DNA of 64,000 nucleotides, from assembly GCF_036320485.1 (NCBI RefSeq), contig NZ_CP132911.1, positions 744,001 through 808,000 of the forward strand, in the 5' to 3' direction. Source of the stretch: Dyella sp. A6. GTDB lineage: Bacteria > Pseudomonadota > Gammaproteobacteria > Xanthomonadales > Rhodanobacteraceae. A program made the translations under genes and the position numbers. The notes beneath the pieces are model-generated. The model saw only the letters and a list, made by a program, of their open reading frames with translations. It was not told the DNA's origin and did not search any database. Shown in pieces: positions 54,791 through 63,099 of this stretch. Each line of letters opens with the position of its first letter. Position 1 is the first letter of the stretch.

Positions 54791-54855
54791 TGCACGCTCC
54801 GGATCATGCCGCGATGGCGTCAGCGTGATCCTAACCGGAAGCAGGCGCAGCGCGG

Positions 54856-56895
54856 TCAGTCGTCGTCGGCATGTGGCCGCCAGCCTTCGCTGAGCTGCTT
54901 CTGCACCGGTGGCGGCACCGGTTCGTAGTGGCTCAGGTCGAGGTTGTAGCGACCGCGTCCGCCGGTCATCGATTTCAGCTCGGTGGAATAGTCGGTGAGC
55001 TCGGCCAGCGGCGCCTGTGCCTTGATCAGCAGTTCGCCACCGCGTTGGGCGTCGGTACCCATGATGCGTGCGCGCTTGCCGGCCAGGCCGCCGGTGACAT
55101 CGCCCACGTTCGCGGCGGGGATCGACACTTCCACGTCCACGATGGGTTCCAGCACGACCGGCCGCGCTCGGCCCACCGCATCGAGGAAAGCCTTGCGGCC
55201 GGCGCTGACGAAGGCCACCTCCTTGGAATCCACCGGGTGGTGCTTGCCGTCGTAGACGGTCACGCGCAGGTCCTGCATCGGGTAGCCGGCGATCGCGCCG
55301 CCCTCCATCGCCTGGCGCACACCTTTCTCGATCGCCGGCAGGAACTGCCCGGGAATTACGCCTCCTTTCACCGCATCGACGAATTCGAAGCCGGCGCCGC
55401 GCGCCAGCGGTTCCACCCGCAGGAAGACTTCGCCGAACTGGCCGGCGCCGCCGGTCTGCTTCTTGTGGCGGTGGTGTCCCTCGGCCTGGCTGGCAATGGT
55501 TTCGCGATAGGCGATGCGTGGCGGGCGCGTCAGCACGGTGACGCCGTAGCGTTCCTGCATGCGTTCCAGCATGGTCTTCAGGTGCAGGTCGGACAGGCCG
55601 CGCACCACGGTTTCGTTGAGTTCCTTGTGATGCTCGACGCGGAAGCAGGGGTCTTCCTCGGCCAGTCGCGCCAACGCCAGCGAAAGCTTCTGTTCCTGGC
55701 CCTTGTGTTCGGGTTCTAGGGCCAGGCCGAACATCGGTTGCGGAAAGCGCAGCGGAGCGAGGTGGATGTGGTCCGCTTCGTGCGAGTCGTGCAGCACGGC
55801 GTCGAAGTGGATTTCCTCGACCTTGGCTACCGCGGCGATGTCGCCCGGTATCGCCTCGTCGATTTCCCGGTGCGTCCTGGCCTCCAGCCGGAACAGGTGG
55901 CCGACCTTGAACGGCTTGCGGCCGTCGTCGACGAACAGCTGCGAATCGCGCCGCACCGTGCCCTGCCACACGCGGAAGATGCCGAGCTTGCCGACGAACG
56001 GGTCGTTGACGATCTTGAACACGTCGGCGATCACGTGTTTCGCGGAGTCGGCGTTTACCGCGACCGGCATGTCCCGGTCGTCGAGGAACGGCGGCGGGTT
56101 GCCCTCGGCCGGATTGGGCAGCAGGCGCTCGATCAGCTGAAGCAGTTCGGTCACGCCGGTGCCGTTGCGTGCGCTGACGAAGCAGACCGGCACCAGGTGA
56201 CCCTCGCGCAGGCACTGCTCGAACGCATTGTGCAGCTGTGGCGGGGTGAGCGCGCCTTCACCCTTGTCCAGGTAGGCGCCCATGGCCGCCTCGTCGATCT
56301 CGACCACCTGGTCGATGATGCGCTGGTGCGCCTCGGCGAGCGAGGAGAAATCGGTCGCGCCGTCGGCGTGGAAGAAGCAGTCCAGCACTTCGCTGCCGCC
56401 TTGCGCGGGCAGGTTCACCGGCAGGCATTCGGGACCGAACTCGGCACGCAGCGTTTCCACCAGCGCGTCCAGGTCGGCGCCTTCGACATCGATCCGGTTC
56501 ACCACCAGCACGCGCGCCAGCTTGCGGGTGCGTGCGTGCTCCATCATGCGGCGGGTGCCGTGTTCGATGCCGTTGGCGGCATTCACCACCACCATCACCG
56601 TTTCCACCGCGGCGAAGGCGGACAGCGTGCCGCCGCGGAAGTCGTCGTAGCCGGCGGTATCGATCAGGTTGATGTGGCAATCGCCGTGATCGATACCGGC
56701 GATGCAGCTGTCGATGGAATGGCCGCGCGCCTTTTCCTGCGCGTCGGTGTCCGATTGCGTGTTGCCGCGCTCCACCGAGCCCTGCGTCTGGATGACGCCT
56801 CCGGCGTACAGCAAGGCCTCGAACAAGGTGGTCTTGCCGGCGCCGGCGTGGCCGGCGAGCGCGATATTGCGGATGCATTCCGTGTTGTACGACAC
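54856..56895 (-). CDS. EF-G-like translational GTPase (EF-G2 type)
   Basis: A 679-residue protein with the five-domain EF-G layout (GTPase domain, then domains II-V). The P-loop is GHAGAGKTT. Two GTPase motifs differ from canonical EF-G: switch II reads DTAGYDDF instead of DTPGHVDF, so the catalytic histidine is tyrosine, and the guanine-specificity motif is NRID instead of NKxD. This combination is like the EF-G2/FusA2 group, whose members are often weak GTPases and not the main translocase. GTG at 56895 has GGAGGG eight bases before. Its function may be in ribosome recycling or stress; unproven. Confidence 0.92.
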   Translation of the reverse strand: MSYNTECIRNIALAGHAGAGKTTLFEALLYAGGVIQTQGSVERGNTQSDTDAQEKARGHSIDSCIAGIDHGDCHINLIDTAGYDDFRGGTLSAFAAVETVMVVVNAANGIEHGTRRMMEHARTRKLARVLVVNRIDVEGADLDALVETLRAEFGPECLPVNLPAQGGSEVLDCFFHADGATDFSSLAEAHQRIIDQVVEIDEAAMGAYLDKGEGALTPPQLHNAFEQCLREGHLVPVCFVSARNGTGVTELLQLIERLLPNPAEGNPPPFLDDRDMPVAVNADSAKHVIADVFKIVNDPFVGKLGIFRVWQGTVRRDSQLFVDDGRKPFKVGHLFRLEARTHREIDEAIPGDIAAVAKVEEIHFDAVLHDSHEADHIHLAPLRFPQPMFGLALEPEHKGQEQKLSLALARLAEEDPCFRVEHHKELNETVVRGLSDLHLKTMLERMQERYGVTVLTRPPRIAYRETIASQAEGHHRHKKQTGGAGQFGEVFLRVEPLARGAGFEFVDAVKGGVIPGQFLPAIEKGVRQAMEGGAIAGYPMQDLRVTVYDGKHHPVDSKEVAFVSAGRKAFLDAVGRARPVVLEPIVDVEVSIPAANVGDVTGGLAGKRARIMGTDAQRGGELLIKAQAPLAELTDYSTELKSMTGGRGRYNLDLSHYEPVPPPVQKQLSEGWRPHADDD

Positions 56896-57150
56896 GAGAC
56901 GTCCCTCCCTAGCAGGGCGCGGGCTCGCATCGGCATGAACGGCGCCGCACGAGGCCGCGCGTGGCGGCTGACGATGGCGGGCCGTCATGGTCGTCCTGCG
57001 CCGGGGCGCGGAGGCGGTCATGGCGGGAACGGCGCAGAGCGCCGTCCGCATAGCCTTGTGCCATCGCGCCCGGTGGTCAAGTTGCATTGCGGGGTGGAAC
57101 CGGCGGGCTGTCCGTGCGGTCTGCCACAATGGACGGCCGGGTCGACGACG

Positions 57151-58185
57151 ATGTCGTGGGCACCGGGCTACGCTTGGCGAGGACGCATTATCGAAAACCT
57201 GCACGAGGTCGAACATCACCGCTGGTTTCCGCCGGACTCCGGCACGGCGCGCGGCCTGGCGCCGCTGGACCACGATACCCGCGAGCTGCTGCACCGGATG
57301 CGCTGGCGTCGGCCCATGCGTGATCCGCGGCGTCTGTGGGGAGCGCTTGCGCTGACCCTGCTGCTGCACGTGCTGTTGCTGGCGCTGATCGTCCACGAAC
57401 TGCGCCCGCAGCGGCTTCCGCCGACGGTCGGAACGCAGGACGACGCGCTGCAGGTGCGCCTGATTACCGGCACGCCGGTGCCGCCGGCCGCCGCCGCGCC
57501 GGCCATGCCCGCGCTGCCCAGGCCGGTCCCCCGCCAGACCATGCATGCACGGCCGCCGGTGCCGCCGCGGGCCGTACGCGAGCCGTTGGACCGTCATGCG
57601 ATGACCATCAGTCTGCCGACCAAGGCCCCGCCGCCGAAGCTGTACGACGCCACCGGACAGATCCGCCTGCCGCCGGCGCCGGCCACCAGCGCCCGGGTGC
57701 CTGCCTATGTGTCCGCGGCGTTGCAAGGGGGCGACAGCGCCGTGATGAAGCACGACGCAGGCAATCGCTATCGCCCCACGCAGAACCGCTTCACCCAGTA
57801 TTTCCCGCCACCGGGCGAAAGCTCGGTGGATACGGCGATCCGCAAGGCCGTAGAGAAAACCACCAAGACCGCCACGATCCACCTGCCCAAGGGCGTGCGC
57901 TTCCACTGCTCGACCGTGCTGTTCATCCTGCCGGCCGGCTGCGGGGGTGATCCGCCGCCGCCGCCACCACCCACTGACGGCGACGAACGCCTGAGCATGG
58001 CGCCGGCGCCGCTGGTGAAGCACCCGCCGGGACCGAAGCCGCCCAGCGTGGCCAAGTGCATCGCCATCTACCGTGCAGGCAAGCCATTGCCGTACGGCTG
58101 CCCGGTAGATACGCCGTACCGGGCGGTGGATGCCCAGTTGCGAGAACTCCATCGCAAGCAGGCGGGTGGGCAGAAGGGTCACTGA
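57151..58185 (+). CDS. TonB-like proline-rich inner-membrane protein 1 (new C-terminal domain)
   Basis: A 344-residue protein of unknown family. The N-terminal 62 residues are probably cytoplasmic; one membrane helix (63-81, LLLHVLLLALIV) contains a histidine, as TonB does. A VRLI box (102-105) and a Pro-rich linker (106-200) follow. Then comes a domain shared with the next gene: GESSVDTAIRKAVEKTT (222-238), HLPKGVRFHC (244-253), C264, and finally CIAIYRAGKPLPYGC (303-317). The TonB C-terminal domain is absent. Four cysteines match the paralogue's and could form two periplasmic disulfides. The ATG has a weak Shine-Dalgarno. It is 37 bases before its paralogue and divergent from the EF-G gene. 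Confidence 0.8.
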   Translation: MSWAPGYAWRGRIIENLHEVEHHRWFPPDSGTARGLAPLDHDTRELLHRMRWRRPMRDPRRLWGALALTLLLHVLLLALIVHELRPQRLPPTVGTQDDALQVRLITGTPVPPAAAAPAMPALPRPVPRQTMHARPPVPPRAVREPLDRHAMTISLPTKAPPPKLYDATGQIRLPPAPATSARVPAYVSAALQGGDSAVMKHDAGNRYRPTQNRFTQYFPPPGESSVDTAIRKAVEKTTKTATIHLPKGVRFHCSTVLFILPAGCGGDPPPPPPPTDGDERLSMAPAPLVKHPPGPKPPSVAKCIAIYRAGKPLPYGCPVDTPYRAVDAQLRELHRKQAGGQKGH

Positions 58186-58222
58186 CCGGAAGAATCTCAG
58201 TGGCGGCAGCTACACTTCGCGC

Positions 58223-60241
58223 ATGCCGCTGCCGCCCAGTGACCCCATCGACTGGCCGCCTGTCCGCGTGACGATGGAGTCGCCGCGCGAAGCGGCCCTG
58301 CGCGCCATCGTCTACCGCAACCATCTGCGCGAGCTGCCGCGCGAACGCGGGCTGCGCATCGTCGCCCTGGTCGGCACGCTGCTGGTGCACCTGGTTTTCC
58401 TGCTGGGCGCCGTGCTGGGGCCAGCCTATGTGCCTGACCAGGTGCACGAGCCGTATGGCGATGTGCTGCACGTGCGCCTGATCGACAACAAGCCGCAGCC
58501 GCCGCCACCGCCGCCGATCCGCGGCACGCCACCGAAGCGCCATGGACCGCGGCATCGTGGCCATGCCGCAAGCCAGGTCGCTGCCCGGACCGCCAACGTG
58601 GCCCATCGTCAGACCGCGACGGCCGCGCCCACGGCGCAGCCGCTGCCGCCGGTGCCGGCTCCGCCGATCGATCGCCCGGTGATCGTGGTTCAGGCCCGGC
58701 CGTCGGCGCCGGTGCCGAAGATCGTCGCCGCACCATTGCCGTCAGTCAGCGTGCCCAAGCCCGCACCGGCGCCACGGATCCAGCCGATAGCGGTCAGCCC
58801 GCCGCCACCGGCGATCACCCTGCAGGCGCCGGTGGCGGTGCAGCCGGTGCCGCCGCGCTTCCAGCCCGAGCCGGTACGCAAGGCGCAGGTCGAAGGCACC
58901 CGCCCGATGCCGCCACCGCCCTCGCTGGCCCTGCCGCAGCTGCCGGCCCAGTCCGCACCGAAGGTTGCCCCGCCGGCGGTTGCGCTGGACCGGAGCGTAA
59001 CGGTCGCGGTGGCCAGGCCCAGCGTGTCGGTCGTGACACATGTCGAGCCGCCGGCAGCGCCACCGGCGCCAGCGCTGCAGGCCGTGCCGCTGCCGGCGTT
59101 GCCGGCGCCGACGGTGAACCTGCAGTCCACGCTGGATACGCCGCTGCCGTCGGTGCCGCGCCTGCGTCAACAGGTGCAGTCGCCGGCGATCCGCGTGGCG
59201 CCGGCGCAGCTGACCGCTGTACCGCTACCGCCCGCCTACGCTGCGCCGGCCACGCCACGGCTGCAGGCGCCGTCGGTGGATATCCAGCCGCCGACGTTGC
59301 CTTCGGCGCCGCTGGCAACCCAGCCACCGCTGGCGAAGGTGGACGTGCAGCTGCCTTCCACCGTATCGGCCAGGCCGGCCGTGCCGGTGCATGCACCACC
59401 GATGCCGACGCCGGCCGCGCCGGCCATGCCGAAGCCCGTTCCGACCCGGACAGCCGCCAAGACATCGGCATCGAAGACATCAGCACCGCACACATCGGCA
59501 ACGAAGACCGCAGCCGCGCAATCGACGCAGTCGTCGCCCAGCCGAGCTCCGGACGCCACGCCGACGGGTAGCGACAACGCCAACCCGGGCCAGCCCGGTG
59601 GCGTGGTGCAGACAACGCCGCCGACGGTGCCCACGCACACGGGCGATTTCGCCGCGCCGGTCACCGGACAGGGGCGTGTGCCCGGTGCACGTGGTCACGG
59701 CACGCAGGGCAGCCCGGAGGGGACGTACATCCAGCTGGTTCCGCACGGCGACACCCGGATCATGTCGCACCGCGTGAACGGCTTCCATTACACGCCGACC
59801 ATCTTCAACAAGTACTGGACGCCCGAGGGCGAGAGCTCGATCGACACCGCACTGCGTCGAGCGGTGGAGAAGACCACGGTCAGCCACACCTTCCATCTGC
59901 CGCGCGGCGTGCGCGTGAAGTGCGTGGCGATGCCGTTGTTGCCGATGCTGCTGTTCGGTTGCGGCAACCCCGACCCGCCGGCGAAGCCGCTCGACCCGAA
60001 GATCTACCGGCAGCTCAACCTGCCGACCTTGAACGCCTCGATTCCGAAGGTGGCACCACCGGCCAGTGCGCCCGCGCCGGCCGTACCGGTGAAGCTCACC
60101 AACGCCGTGCAGTGTGCCGATGCGCGCGTGGCCGGCGGGCCGATGCCACCCGGCTGCGGGGCCGCGACGGTGGTTCGCCCGGTGCTGTCGCCGGCAACGG
60201 CAGGGAGTTCGTGGGCGCCGGCCAGTGACCAGTTCCACTAG
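58223..60241 (+). CDS. TonB-like proline-rich inner-membrane protein 2 (new C-terminal domain)
   Basis: A 672-residue paralogue of the preceding gene, with the same order of parts: cytoplasmic head (1-44), a membrane helix with a histidine (45-66, H56), the VRLI box (84-87), and a very long Pro/Ala/Val/Gln linker (about 90-500). The shared domain follows: GESSIDTALRRAVEKTT (536-552), HLPRGVRVKC (558-567), C580, then CADARVAGGPMPPGC (631-645). Only the linker is expanded. It is long enough to reach across the periplasm. Start ATG 58223 is uncertain; ATG 58274 is an alternative. It converges on the molybdenum-enzyme gene with seven bases between stops. Not TonB, TolA or a known family I can name. 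Confidence 0.8.
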   Translation: MPLPPSDPIDWPPVRVTMESPREAALRAIVYRNHLRELPRERGLRIVALVGTLLVHLVFLLGAVLGPAYVPDQVHEPYGDVLHVRLIDNKPQPPPPPPIRGTPPKRHGPRHRGHAASQVAARTANVAHRQTATAAPTAQPLPPVPAPPIDRPVIVVQARPSAPVPKIVAAPLPSVSVPKPAPAPRIQPIAVSPPPPAITLQAPVAVQPVPPRFQPEPVRKAQVEGTRPMPPPPSLALPQLPAQSAPKVAPPAVALDRSVTVAVARPSVSVVTHVEPPAAPPAPALQAVPLPALPAPTVNLQSTLDTPLPSVPRLRQQVQSPAIRVAPAQLTAVPLPPAYAAPATPRLQAPSVDIQPPTLPSAPLATQPPLAKVDVQLPSTVSARPAVPVHAPPMPTPAAPAMPKPVPTRTAAKTSASKTSAPHTSATKTAAAQSTQSSPSRAPDATPTGSDNANPGQPGGVVQTTPPTVPTHTGDFAAPVTGQGRVPGARGHGTQGSPEGTYIQLVPHGDTRIMSHRVNGFHYTPTIFNKYWTPEGESSIDTALRRAVEKTTVSHTFHLPRGVRVKCVAMPLLPMLLFGCGNPDPPAKPLDPKIYRQLNLPTLNASIPKVAPPASAPAPAVPVKLTNAVQCADARVAGGPMPPGCGAATVVRPVLSPATAGSSWAPASDQFH

Positions 60242-60248
60242 CGGCCGG

Positions 60249-62507
60249 CTACAGCAGCCGCAGCAGTTCCTTCATCAGCGGCAGGCGCCGCACGCGCACG
60301 GCGCTGACCCGGAATACCGCGTTGGCCAGGGCCGGCGCGGCGCTGGGCATGGCCAGGAAGCTGGCGCCGTTCGGGTCGCGCTGGCCGGGCACCACGATCA
60401 CTTCCACGTCGTCCGGCAGCTGCGCCATGCTGGCCAGCGGATAGTCCTTCCAGCTGCGCTGCTGTGGCCGGCCGTCCTTGAAGGTGATGGCCAGGTTGAG
60501 TGCGGTGCCCAGCGCATCCAGCGTGGCACCGGCGACCTGGCCGGTGAGACCGGTCGGGTTGATCACCCGGCCGACGTCCACTGCGCAGACGGCGCGCACG
60601 ATGCCCAGCGTATTGCCCTGCAGTGAGGTCTCGATGGCGTGCGCCACGTAGGCGCCGTCGATGTGCCAGCAGGCGATGCCGAAGCCGTTGACGCTGTGCA
60701 GCCAGTTCTGTTTCCAGCCGATGCGCTCGGCTACCAGCTGCAGCACATTGACGAGCCGGCCGGTGTCCAGCGTGCCGCCGCCCTGCAGCGGTACCAGCCG
60801 CGGCTTGCCGAGCAGCCGCAGCTTGGTGTCCAGCGGGTTCTCGCGCAGCTGGTGGGCCAGCTCGTCGATGAAGCATTCCACCGCGAAGGCGTTGGTGAGA
60901 TGTGGCATCGCCCGGTACGGGCCGCGCGGCAGTGCCGAGGCCAGGCCGTACCAGTCGCTGCGGTAGTTCGGAACCAGCCCGGCCGGCATCTGGTCGGCCT
61001 GCAGTTCGGAAGTCCACAGCTGGTTGTCGGGCACGCCGCGGCCAACCAGCGCCGAGGCGCTGGCCACGCGCTGGTCCCAGCCGATCACGTGACGCCGGTG
61101 GTCGATGATGGCGCTGATGTGATGCGCGGCGGCGGGACGGTACCAGTCGTGGGTGATGTCCTCGTCGCGCGTCCACAGCAGGCGCACCGGATGGCCGACC
61201 GCCTTGGCGATGGTCACCGCCTCGGCCACGTAGTCGTGGTCCAGGCGCCGGCCGTAGCCGCCGCCGACGCGGGGCACCCGGATCTGGATCTGGGCCGGCT
61301 TGAAACCGGTCAGCCGCTGCACCACCGACCAGGCCCGCTGCGGCGCCTGGGTGGGTACGACCAGTTCGGCCTTGTCCTTGTCGACACGGGCCAGGCAGCA
61401 CATGGTCTCGGCGGTGGCGTGGGCCAGCCACGGCTGGTAGTAGGTCGCCTCGAAGCGCCGTGCGGCATGCTTGCCGGCCTTGTCGACGTCGCCGTCGTCA
61501 CGCACGCGGACGGTGGGCGGGGTCTTGCCGTCGAGCAGGGTGGTGGCCTGCTGTTCCAGTGCGGCGCTGCTCTCGCTGCCGCTGGGGCCGGGCTGCCAGT
61601 CGATCTTCAGTCGGGCACGACCCTGCAGGGCGGCCCAGGTGCTGTCGGCGACCACGGCCACGGCCGGTGCATAAACGGTCTGTCCGGGCGGAATGCCGGC
61701 TTCGGGCTTCAGCTGAAGTACGGCCTGCACACCCTGTACCGCCAGTGCGCCGGTGGTGTCGATGCTCTTGAGCTGGCCGTCGCGCCACGGGCAGTGGACG
61801 AGGATCGCGACCAGCGCGTCGCCGACGTGATGGTCGAGCGTGTATGGCGTCTGCCCGGTGACGATGCCGCGGGCATCGACGTCGCCCGCCGGCTGGCCGA
61901 TCAGCGTGTACTGGTCGGGCGTCTTCGGTGCGGGCGAGGTTTTCGGCGGGGCGATCTTTGACGCGGCGGCGGCCAGCTCACCGTAGCCGAGGCGGCGGCC
62001 ATCCGGGGCGATCACCTGGCCCTTGGTGCAACGCAGTCCGTCGGCCGGCACGCCGAGCTGTTGCGCGGCGGCCTGCAGCAGCAGCCAGCGCGCCAGCGCG
62101 CCGGCCTGGCGCAGATCCGACCAGGCAGCGGGTATCGAGGTGCCGGTGCCGCCGAGCTGGTGACCATAGATCCAGTCCGGTTCGCCCTGGCCGTTCACCA
62201 CGCCCAGGCCGAGCGGCACCACGCTGACGCGGCTCCAGTCGGCGTCGAGTTCGTCGGCGATGATCCGCGGCAGCGATGTGGCCACGCCGGTGCCGGTATC
62301 CGGGTCGCGGGCGCCGATCAGCACGCTGCCATCGGCATCGATGCGCACATAAGCGCCCAGGCCGTAGAGCGGGTCGCCCAGGAAATCCAGCGGCACCGGC
62401 GCATTGTCCGCCAGCGCGGTCAGCGGCACGCCGACGATGAGTGCGCCAGCCGCGCCGGCCAGCACCTTCAGGAAGCGCCGGCGCGCGAGTTGCGGCGGAC
62501 GGGTCAT
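60249..62507 (-). CDS. molybdopterin-binding subunit, isoquinoline-oxidoreductase (IorB)-like
   Basis: A 752-residue xanthine-dehydrogenase-family large subunit with a Tat signal (RRRFLKVLAGAAGALI) for folded export. The cofactor motifs resemble IorB: GGTGTS, VPRVGGGYGRRLDHDY and GPYRAMPHLTNAFAVE. The usual C-terminal catalytic GxGEP is not recognisable; the equivalent stretch reads GQRDPNGASFLAM, followed by the normal APALANAVF. Its start overlaps the stop of the small subunit gene by four bases, so the two are coupled. A periplasmic aldehyde or N-heterocycle oxidase is likely from the family; the changed motif leaves activity in doubt. Confidence 0.88.
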   Translation of the reverse strand: MTRPPQLARRRFLKVLAGAAGALIVGVPLTALADNAPVPLDFLGDPLYGLGAYVRIDADGSVLIGARDPDTGTGVATSLPRIIADELDADWSRVSVVPLGLGVVNGQGEPDWIYGHQLGGTGTSIPAAWSDLRQAGALARWLLLQAAAQQLGVPADGLRCTKGQVIAPDGRRLGYGELAAAASKIAPPKTSPAPKTPDQYTLIGQPAGDVDARGIVTGQTPYTLDHHVGDALVAILVHCPWRDGQLKSIDTTGALAVQGVQAVLQLKPEAGIPPGQTVYAPAVAVVADSTWAALQGRARLKIDWQPGPSGSESSAALEQQATTLLDGKTPPTVRVRDDGDVDKAGKHAARRFEATYYQPWLAHATAETMCCLARVDKDKAELVVPTQAPQRAWSVVQRLTGFKPAQIQIRVPRVGGGYGRRLDHDYVAEAVTIAKAVGHPVRLLWTRDEDITHDWYRPAAAHHISAIIDHRRHVIGWDQRVASASALVGRGVPDNQLWTSELQADQMPAGLVPNYRSDWYGLASALPRGPYRAMPHLTNAFAVECFIDELAHQLRENPLDTKLRLLGKPRLVPLQGGGTLDTGRLVNVLQLVAERIGWKQNWLHSVNGFGIACWHIDGAYVAHAIETSLQGNTLGIVRAVCAVDVGRVINPTGLTGQVAGATLDALGTALNLAITFKDGRPQQRSWKDYPLASMAQLPDDVEVIVVPGQRDPNGASFLAMPSAAPALANAVFRVSAVRVRRLPLMKELLRLL

Positions 62508-63046
62508 GGCCGGGGTTCCTTCATGGCCGTGGCGGCGCGCTTGATCGCGGCGCGCACACGGGTCTGGCAGCCGCAGCGGCAGAGATTGGGCAGGGTGTCG
62601 ATGTCGTCGTCGGTGGGCGTCGGATGCTGCCTGAGCAGGGACATGGCGGCGATCAGCCAGCCCGAGGTGCAGTAGCCGCAGCCGATCGCATCCTCGTCAA
62701 TGAAGGCCTGCTGCAGCGGGTGCAGCGAGCCGTCGGGCAGGACCAGTCCTTCCACGGTGGTCACCCGGCGGTGGGCCAGCCGGTGCATCGGCAAGGTAAT
62801 CGACGAATGCGCGCGATCGTCCACCAGCACCAGGTCGGCGCCGCCTTCGCCGTGTTCACCCGCATAGCGGGTGCCGTCCAGCTTCAGCACGTCGCGCAGA
62901 TACCACAGCAGGGGCATGTCGGGGTCGCCGGTATGGCGGAAATGCTCGCCGTTGACCTGCAGGTCGATGCCCGGGCGCACGGGCCGCGGCGTGACCGTAT
63001 CCGGCTCACGGTGGGGCAGCACGCTATGCGCTTGCACTGGTGCCAT
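62504..63046 (-). CDS. (2Fe-2S) small subunit, IorA-like, with degenerate N-terminal cluster site
   Basis: A 180-residue partner of the molybdopterin subunit. The C-terminal [2Fe-2S] domain keeps its four cysteines: C123 and C126 (GCGYC), C156 and C158 (CRC). In the N-terminal plant-ferredoxin-like domain, however, all four ligand positions are changed: the canonical C-x4-C-x2-C segment reads GTRYAGEHGEGGAD, and the fourth position is Ile83. The frame is intact, so this is not a sequencing slip. ATG 63046 has GGGAG eleven bases ahead; ATG 63079 is an alternative without one. It is co-translated with the large subunit. Confidence 0.88.
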   Translation of the reverse strand: MAPVQAHSVLPHREPDTVTPRPVRPGIDLQVNGEHFRHTGDPDMPLLWYLRDVLKLDGTRYAGEHGEGGADLVLVDDRAHSSITLPMHRLAHRRVTTVEGLVLPDGSLHPLQQAFIDEDAIGCGYCTSGWLIAAMSLLRQHPTPTDDDIDTLPNLCRCGCQTRVRAAIKRAATAMKEPRP

Positions 63047-63099
63047 CGGTGTCGCGTCTCCCGGAACGAATCGGTGCATTGTGGCATCGCGCACGGCGC

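Noticed and set aside
53285..56215. A single uninterrupted frame that would fuse glpD to about 475 extra N-terminal residues.
   Set aside because: The extra part lies in another frame over the EF-G-like gene and is Arg/Ala/Gly-rich without homology. GlpD alone begins at ATG 54790 with a ribosome-binding site and has the exact length of E. coli GlpD.
54856..58182. A 1108-residue frame that would extend the EF-G-like protein upstream.
   Set aside because: The first about 430 residues are low-complexity, antisense to the TonB-like gene. The GTG at 56895 has a strong Shine-Dalgarno and begins with the P-loop region at the usual position.
57151..60241. Calling either of the two proline-rich proteins TonB.
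   Set aside because: The layout is TonB-like, but the C-terminal TonB domain is not present and no exbB/exbD genes are nearby. A shared different domain is present instead.
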